The notes beneath the pieces were generated by a model, which saw nothing but the letters and a program-made list of their open reading frames with translations, ran no database searches and was not told where the DNA came from. Below are positions 5,284 through 7,643 of a stretch of DNA of 7,643 nucleotides, piece after piece. Source of the DNA: Verrucomicrobia bacterium UBA4286. GTDB taxonomy: Bacteria; Verrucomicrobiota; Kiritimatiellia; RFP12; UBA1067. Every line of letters begins with the position of its first letter. The stretch's first letter is position 1. Position numbers and translations under genes: made by a program. Location of the stretch: positions 1 to 7,643 of the forward strand of contig DGVK01000037.1 in the NCBI GenBank assembly GCA_002395905.1. Reading direction: 5' to 3'.

Positions 5284-6705
5284 ATGCTCCTTCTCGCGGC
5301 ATCGCTGTTTTTCACAACTCCCGCGCCGCTCGACATGCCGCGCGCCGAGGCGTATCTCGTAACTGCGTCGGACGGCTCGCGCCGCCTCGAGGACCGCTAC
5401 GACGTCTTCGACATGTGGATGTGCCGCGCCGTCGACGGGAGGTGGATGGACGATGACTTCCGCGTGTTCGTGCTTGCGACGCTCGACGCGCTTCCCCCGG
5501 CCATCGGCGCGGCGCAGGCCGAGACCCGCGCCACCTACGAAGCCCAGCGCGTCGCGCCCGACCGGAAGAACGAGGAACACCTCGCCACGATGGTCGATAT
5601 GCTCTCGCCGGTGGAGCCGGCGAAGGAGTTTGCGCGTCCGCGGCAGAAGCCGCGCGGCTGCCGCGACGTGAGATACTGGCAGGGGACGAATACGACGGCC
5701 GTCGTCTGCACATGGCTGCCGGAGAAATCCGACGTGTGGCGTATGGCGACCTGGGAGCTTGCCGAAAGCGACGACTTCGACGCCATGCTTGAGGCGTTCG
5801 AGCGTGAGTTCATCGAAAAGCGCGCGTGGGAGACACCCGGCGGCATAGAGCCTGCGAAGAACCCGGCGGACGGCGCGAAGTCTCGCCGCAGGCGAAGGGG
5901 CGAGGCGCTCTCCGAACGCGAACTTCTGCGGCGTGATCTGCGCCACAGCGTCGCCGCATATCCTTCATGGCGTATGACCGACGCCGAAGAATTCTCGATA
6001 ATCGACTGTCTCCCGGCGCGCGGCTTTGCAGAGGCGCTGACCAATGACCTGCCGGTCATGCGCGCGAAATACGCTGCGGCGGTTCCTTCGCCGGTGGACG
6101 TGACGAACACTCTCTCGGTCGCGCGCATCTACTCTAGCCGCGACGACTATCTCGAGGCTGCGGGCGACGATATGCAGTGGAGCGCCGCGTACTGGAATCC
6201 TCAGAGGCGCGAACTCGTAGCCTACCTGCCGGAGCAGGGCGAGGCCGAGCTTTTGAAGACGATCCGTCACGAGGCGTTTCACCAGTATCTCTCCTACGCG
6301 TGTTCTATGATATCCGCCTCGCCGTGGTTCAACGAGGGCTATGCGCAGTATTTCGAGGATACGGAAGACGCCGGCTGGAAGGTTCCTGTCTCTGCGGAGG
6401 ATCTCAATCGGTTCGAGGATGCGATCCCTTCGCTTATGTTTATGGATTATCAGCGCTTTTACGACGGCTCCGACGCCGAGCGCAGAATGAAGTACCGCCT
6501 CGCGTGGTCGCTCGCCTTCTTTCTGGAGAAGGGGGCGCCGAAGGTGAGGTTCCGTCCGTTCGAGAGTTTCAAGCGTGATTACATAGAGGCGCTTCTCAAA
6601 ACCCGTGATATGCGGAAGGCGACCGAGACGGCCTTCCGTTCGATGGACAGGCTCAAAAATTTTGTGTCGGAATGGAAGAAGTTCTGGTTGAGACAAGGCC
6701 TGTAG
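5284..6705 (+). CDS. Putative exported HExxH metallopeptidase (peptidase MA/DUF1570-like)
   Basis: The protein has 473 residues. The C-terminal half carries a zinc-peptidase motif HEAFHQYL (329-336, His329, Glu330, His333), followed by WFNEGYAQYFE (348-358), whose Glu351 is the likely third zinc ligand. The order HExxH-x17-E, and the pattern HE-x-x-HQ...P-W-f-x-EG-x-A-x-Y-f-E, is that of gluzincin-type peptidases of the MA clan, DUF1570-like. The N-terminus (MLLLAASLFFTTPAPLD) looks like a short signal peptide, but it lacks a positive charge, so export is probable rather than certain. Residues 25-190 form a separate unrecognised domain. A strongly basic stretch (KSRRRRRG, 199-206) links it to the peptidase half. 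The start at ATG 5284 has AGGAG (5269-5273) ten bases upstream and lies two bases after the mlaD stop. Substrate unknown; a role in envelope maintenance is inferred from the mla neighbours only. Confidence 0.7.
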   Translation: MLLLAASLFFTTPAPLDMPRAEAYLVTASDGSRRLEDRYDVFDMWMCRAVDGRWMDDDFRVFVLATLDALPPAIGAAQAETRATYEAQRVAPDRKNEEHLATMVDMLSPVEPAKEFARPRQKPRGCRDVRYWQGTNTTAVVCTWLPEKSDVWRMATWELAESDDFDAMLEAFEREFIEKRAWETPGGIEPAKNPADGAKSRRRRRGEALSERELLRRDLRHSVAAYPSWRMTDAEEFSIIDCLPARGFAEALTNDLPVMRAKYAAAVPSPVDVTNTLSVARIYSSRDDYLEAAGDDMQWSAAYWNPQRRELVAYLPEQGEAELLKTIRHEAFHQYLSYACSMISASPWFNEGYAQYFEDTEDAGWKVPVSAEDLNRFEDAIPSLMFMDYQRFYDGSDAERRMKYRLAWSLAFFLEKGAPKVRFRPFESFKRDYIEALLKTRDMRKATETAFRSMDRLKNFVSEWKKFWLRQGL

Positions 6706-7610
6706 GCAGGCTCGCGCCGAGCCCGACCGGTGCGCTGCATCTCGGGAACGTCCGCACGTTCATGATCGCGTGGCTCAGCGCGAGAAGCCGCGGCGGACGC
6801 GTCATCATGCGGATGGAAGATCTCGATCATCCGAAGGACAGGCCGGGCGCGGCCGAAGGTGCTGTCGAGGATCTGCGCTGGCTCGGGTTCGACTGGGATG
6901 AAGAATACGTGCAGTCTCGGCGGAAGGCTTTCTACCGCGACGCGCTTGAAACGCTGAAGTCAAAAGGTCTTGTCTATCCGTGCGTCTGCTCGCGGCGCGA
7001 TGTCGAGAGCGCGCAGTCGGCCCCGCACGCCGGCGAACAGCTTCACTACCCCGGAACATGCCGCGGGAGGTTCTCGTCGTGGGCTGAGGCGCTCGCATTC
7101 TGCGGCCGTCCGCCGTGCTGGCGTTTCCGTGTCGAGAAGGGCGGGCGCGTAGGGTTCGAAGACGTGTTCGCCGGCCGCTATGAGCAGAACGTCGCGGAGA
7201 AACTTGGCGATTTTCCTCTTGCGCGCGACGAAGGCGGCGCAGGTTACACGCTTGCAGCGGTCGTCGACGACGCGGCGATGGGCGTCACCGAGGTGGTGCG
7301 GGGCGACGATCTTCTCGCGGCGACGCCGGCGCAGATCCTCGTCCAGCGTGCGCTCGGTCTGCCGACGCCCCGGTACTGCCATGTTCCTCTCGTCGTCGGT
7401 CCTGACGGACGCCGCCTTGCGAAGCGCCACGGCGATACGCGCATCGCGCGCTACAGGGAAAGCGGCGCCCGCCCCGGGGCAATCCTCGGGATGCTCGCCG
7501 CCAGCTGCGGCTGGGCGGCGCCAGGCGAAGAGGTGTCGCTGGCGGACCTTCTGCCGCGCTTTTCGCTCGCCGCAATCCCACACAGCCCGTTCGTCGCGGG
7601 AACATTGTAG
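6672..7610 (+). CDS. gluQ: Glutamyl-Q tRNA(Asp) synthetase (GluQ-RS)
   Basis: This GluRS paralogue lacks the anticodon-binding domain. It activates glutamate without tRNA and attaches it to queuosine-34 of tRNA(Asp). The 312 residues match the family size of about 300. Motifs: GRLAPSPTGALHLGN (12-26, HIGH region with His23), RMEDLD (47-52), a zinc site formed by Cys104 and Cys106 (CVC) plus Tyr126 and Cys130 (YPGTC), and VVDDAAMGVTEVVRGDDLL (197-215), characteristic of GluQ-RS/GluRS. The KMSKS-like loop is GRRLAKRHG (246-254), with Ala in the usual Ser position, a variant I believe occurs in this family. Residues 282-312 are a short remnant of the C-terminal helical part. The ATG at 6672 lies inside the peptidase gene (34 bp overlap) and has only a weak ribosome binding site. 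No later start would keep the HIGH motif. A full GluRS is excluded by length. Confidence 0.9.
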   Translation: MEEVLVETRPVGRLAPSPTGALHLGNVRTFMIAWLSARSRGGRVIMRMEDLDHPKDRPGAAEGAVEDLRWLGFDWDEEYVQSRRKAFYRDALETLKSKGLVYPCVCSRRDVESAQSAPHAGEQLHYPGTCRGRFSSWAEALAFCGRPPCWRFRVEKGGRVGFEDVFAGRYEQNVAEKLGDFPLARDEGGAGYTLAAVVDDAAMGVTEVVRGDDLLAATPAQILVQRALGLPTPRYCHVPLVVGPDGRRLAKRHGDTRIARYRESGARPGAILGMLAASCGWAAPGEEVSLADLLPRFSLAAIPHSPFVAGTL

Positions 7611-7640
7611 CGAACATCCCTTGGAGGTTCCCCAATTTTT
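7598..7640 (+). terminator. Candidate weak terminator after gluQ
   Basis: GGGAAC (7598-7603), overlapping the end of gluQ, is complementary to GTTCCC (7627-7632), with a 23-base loop. A smaller alternative hairpin pairs TTGG (7621-7624) with CCAA (7632-7635), plus one internal pair. Both lead directly or almost directly into TTTTT (7636-7640). The stem is modest, and the window ends three bases later. Confidence 0.4.
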
Positions 7641-7643
7641 CGG

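Noticed and set aside
5965..6696. Minus-strand open frame of 243 codons
   Set aside because: It is antisense to the metallopeptidase motif region, with no motif or ribosome binding site of its own.
6960..7583. Minus-strand open frame of 207 codons
   Set aside because: It is antisense to gluQ, whose conserved motifs show which strand is coding.

Overview
The window is GC-rich bacterial DNA coding almost entirely on the plus strand, with two short intergenic gaps. The Mla-type lipid transporter genes point to a Gram-negative cell with an outer membrane. The GroEL tail, the MlaE-MlaF-MlaD gene order and the overall style would fit the PVC/Kiritimatiellota side of the tree. That placement is a low-confidence impression, because there is no rRNA or other phylogenetic marker here.

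Layout: (1) 1-552 is the 3' end of groEL, closed by a strong GC-rich hairpin with a U-tract. (2) Directly after the U-tract lies an extended -10 promoter. It drives a single gene (647-1225) for a SurA-N-like chaperone that lacks both a PPIase domain and a signal peptide. (3) A second promoter (TTGCGG-17 bp-TATACT) ends only nine bases before the ATG of pcnB, so that mRNA would be essentially leaderless. (4) From 1288 to 7610 there is one very compact, probably co-transcribed array: pcnB, a membrane-anchored TPR protein, mlaE, mlaF, mlaD, a probable exported HExxH metallopeptidase, and gluQ. Its junctions overlap by 26, 4, 4 and 1 bp, are then separated by 2 bp, and then overlap by 34 bp. A weak terminator candidate follows gluQ at the right edge.

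How the genes may work together: MlaE (permease), MlaF (ATPase) and MlaD (MCE substrate-binding protein) form the inner-membrane core of a phospholipid transporter that maintains outer-membrane asymmetry. The TPR protein before them and the metallopeptidase after them are both predicted to lie on the periplasmic side and may serve envelope quality control, but this rests on position only. The array is bracketed by two RNA-acting enzymes: poly(A) polymerase (PcnB), and glutamyl-Q tRNA(Asp) synthetase (GluQ-RS), which decorates queuosine in tRNA(Asp). In E. coli gluQ and pcnB are direct neighbours, so the mla block may be an insertion between, or a rearrangement of, an old association.

No tRNA, rRNA, CRISPR array, insertion sequence or phage gene was seen. 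Most of the window is recognisable housekeeping. The less ordinary points are the leaderless pcnB, the PPIase-less SurA-like protein beside groEL, the Cys-containing GroEL tail, and the composition of the pcnB-mla-gluQ array.
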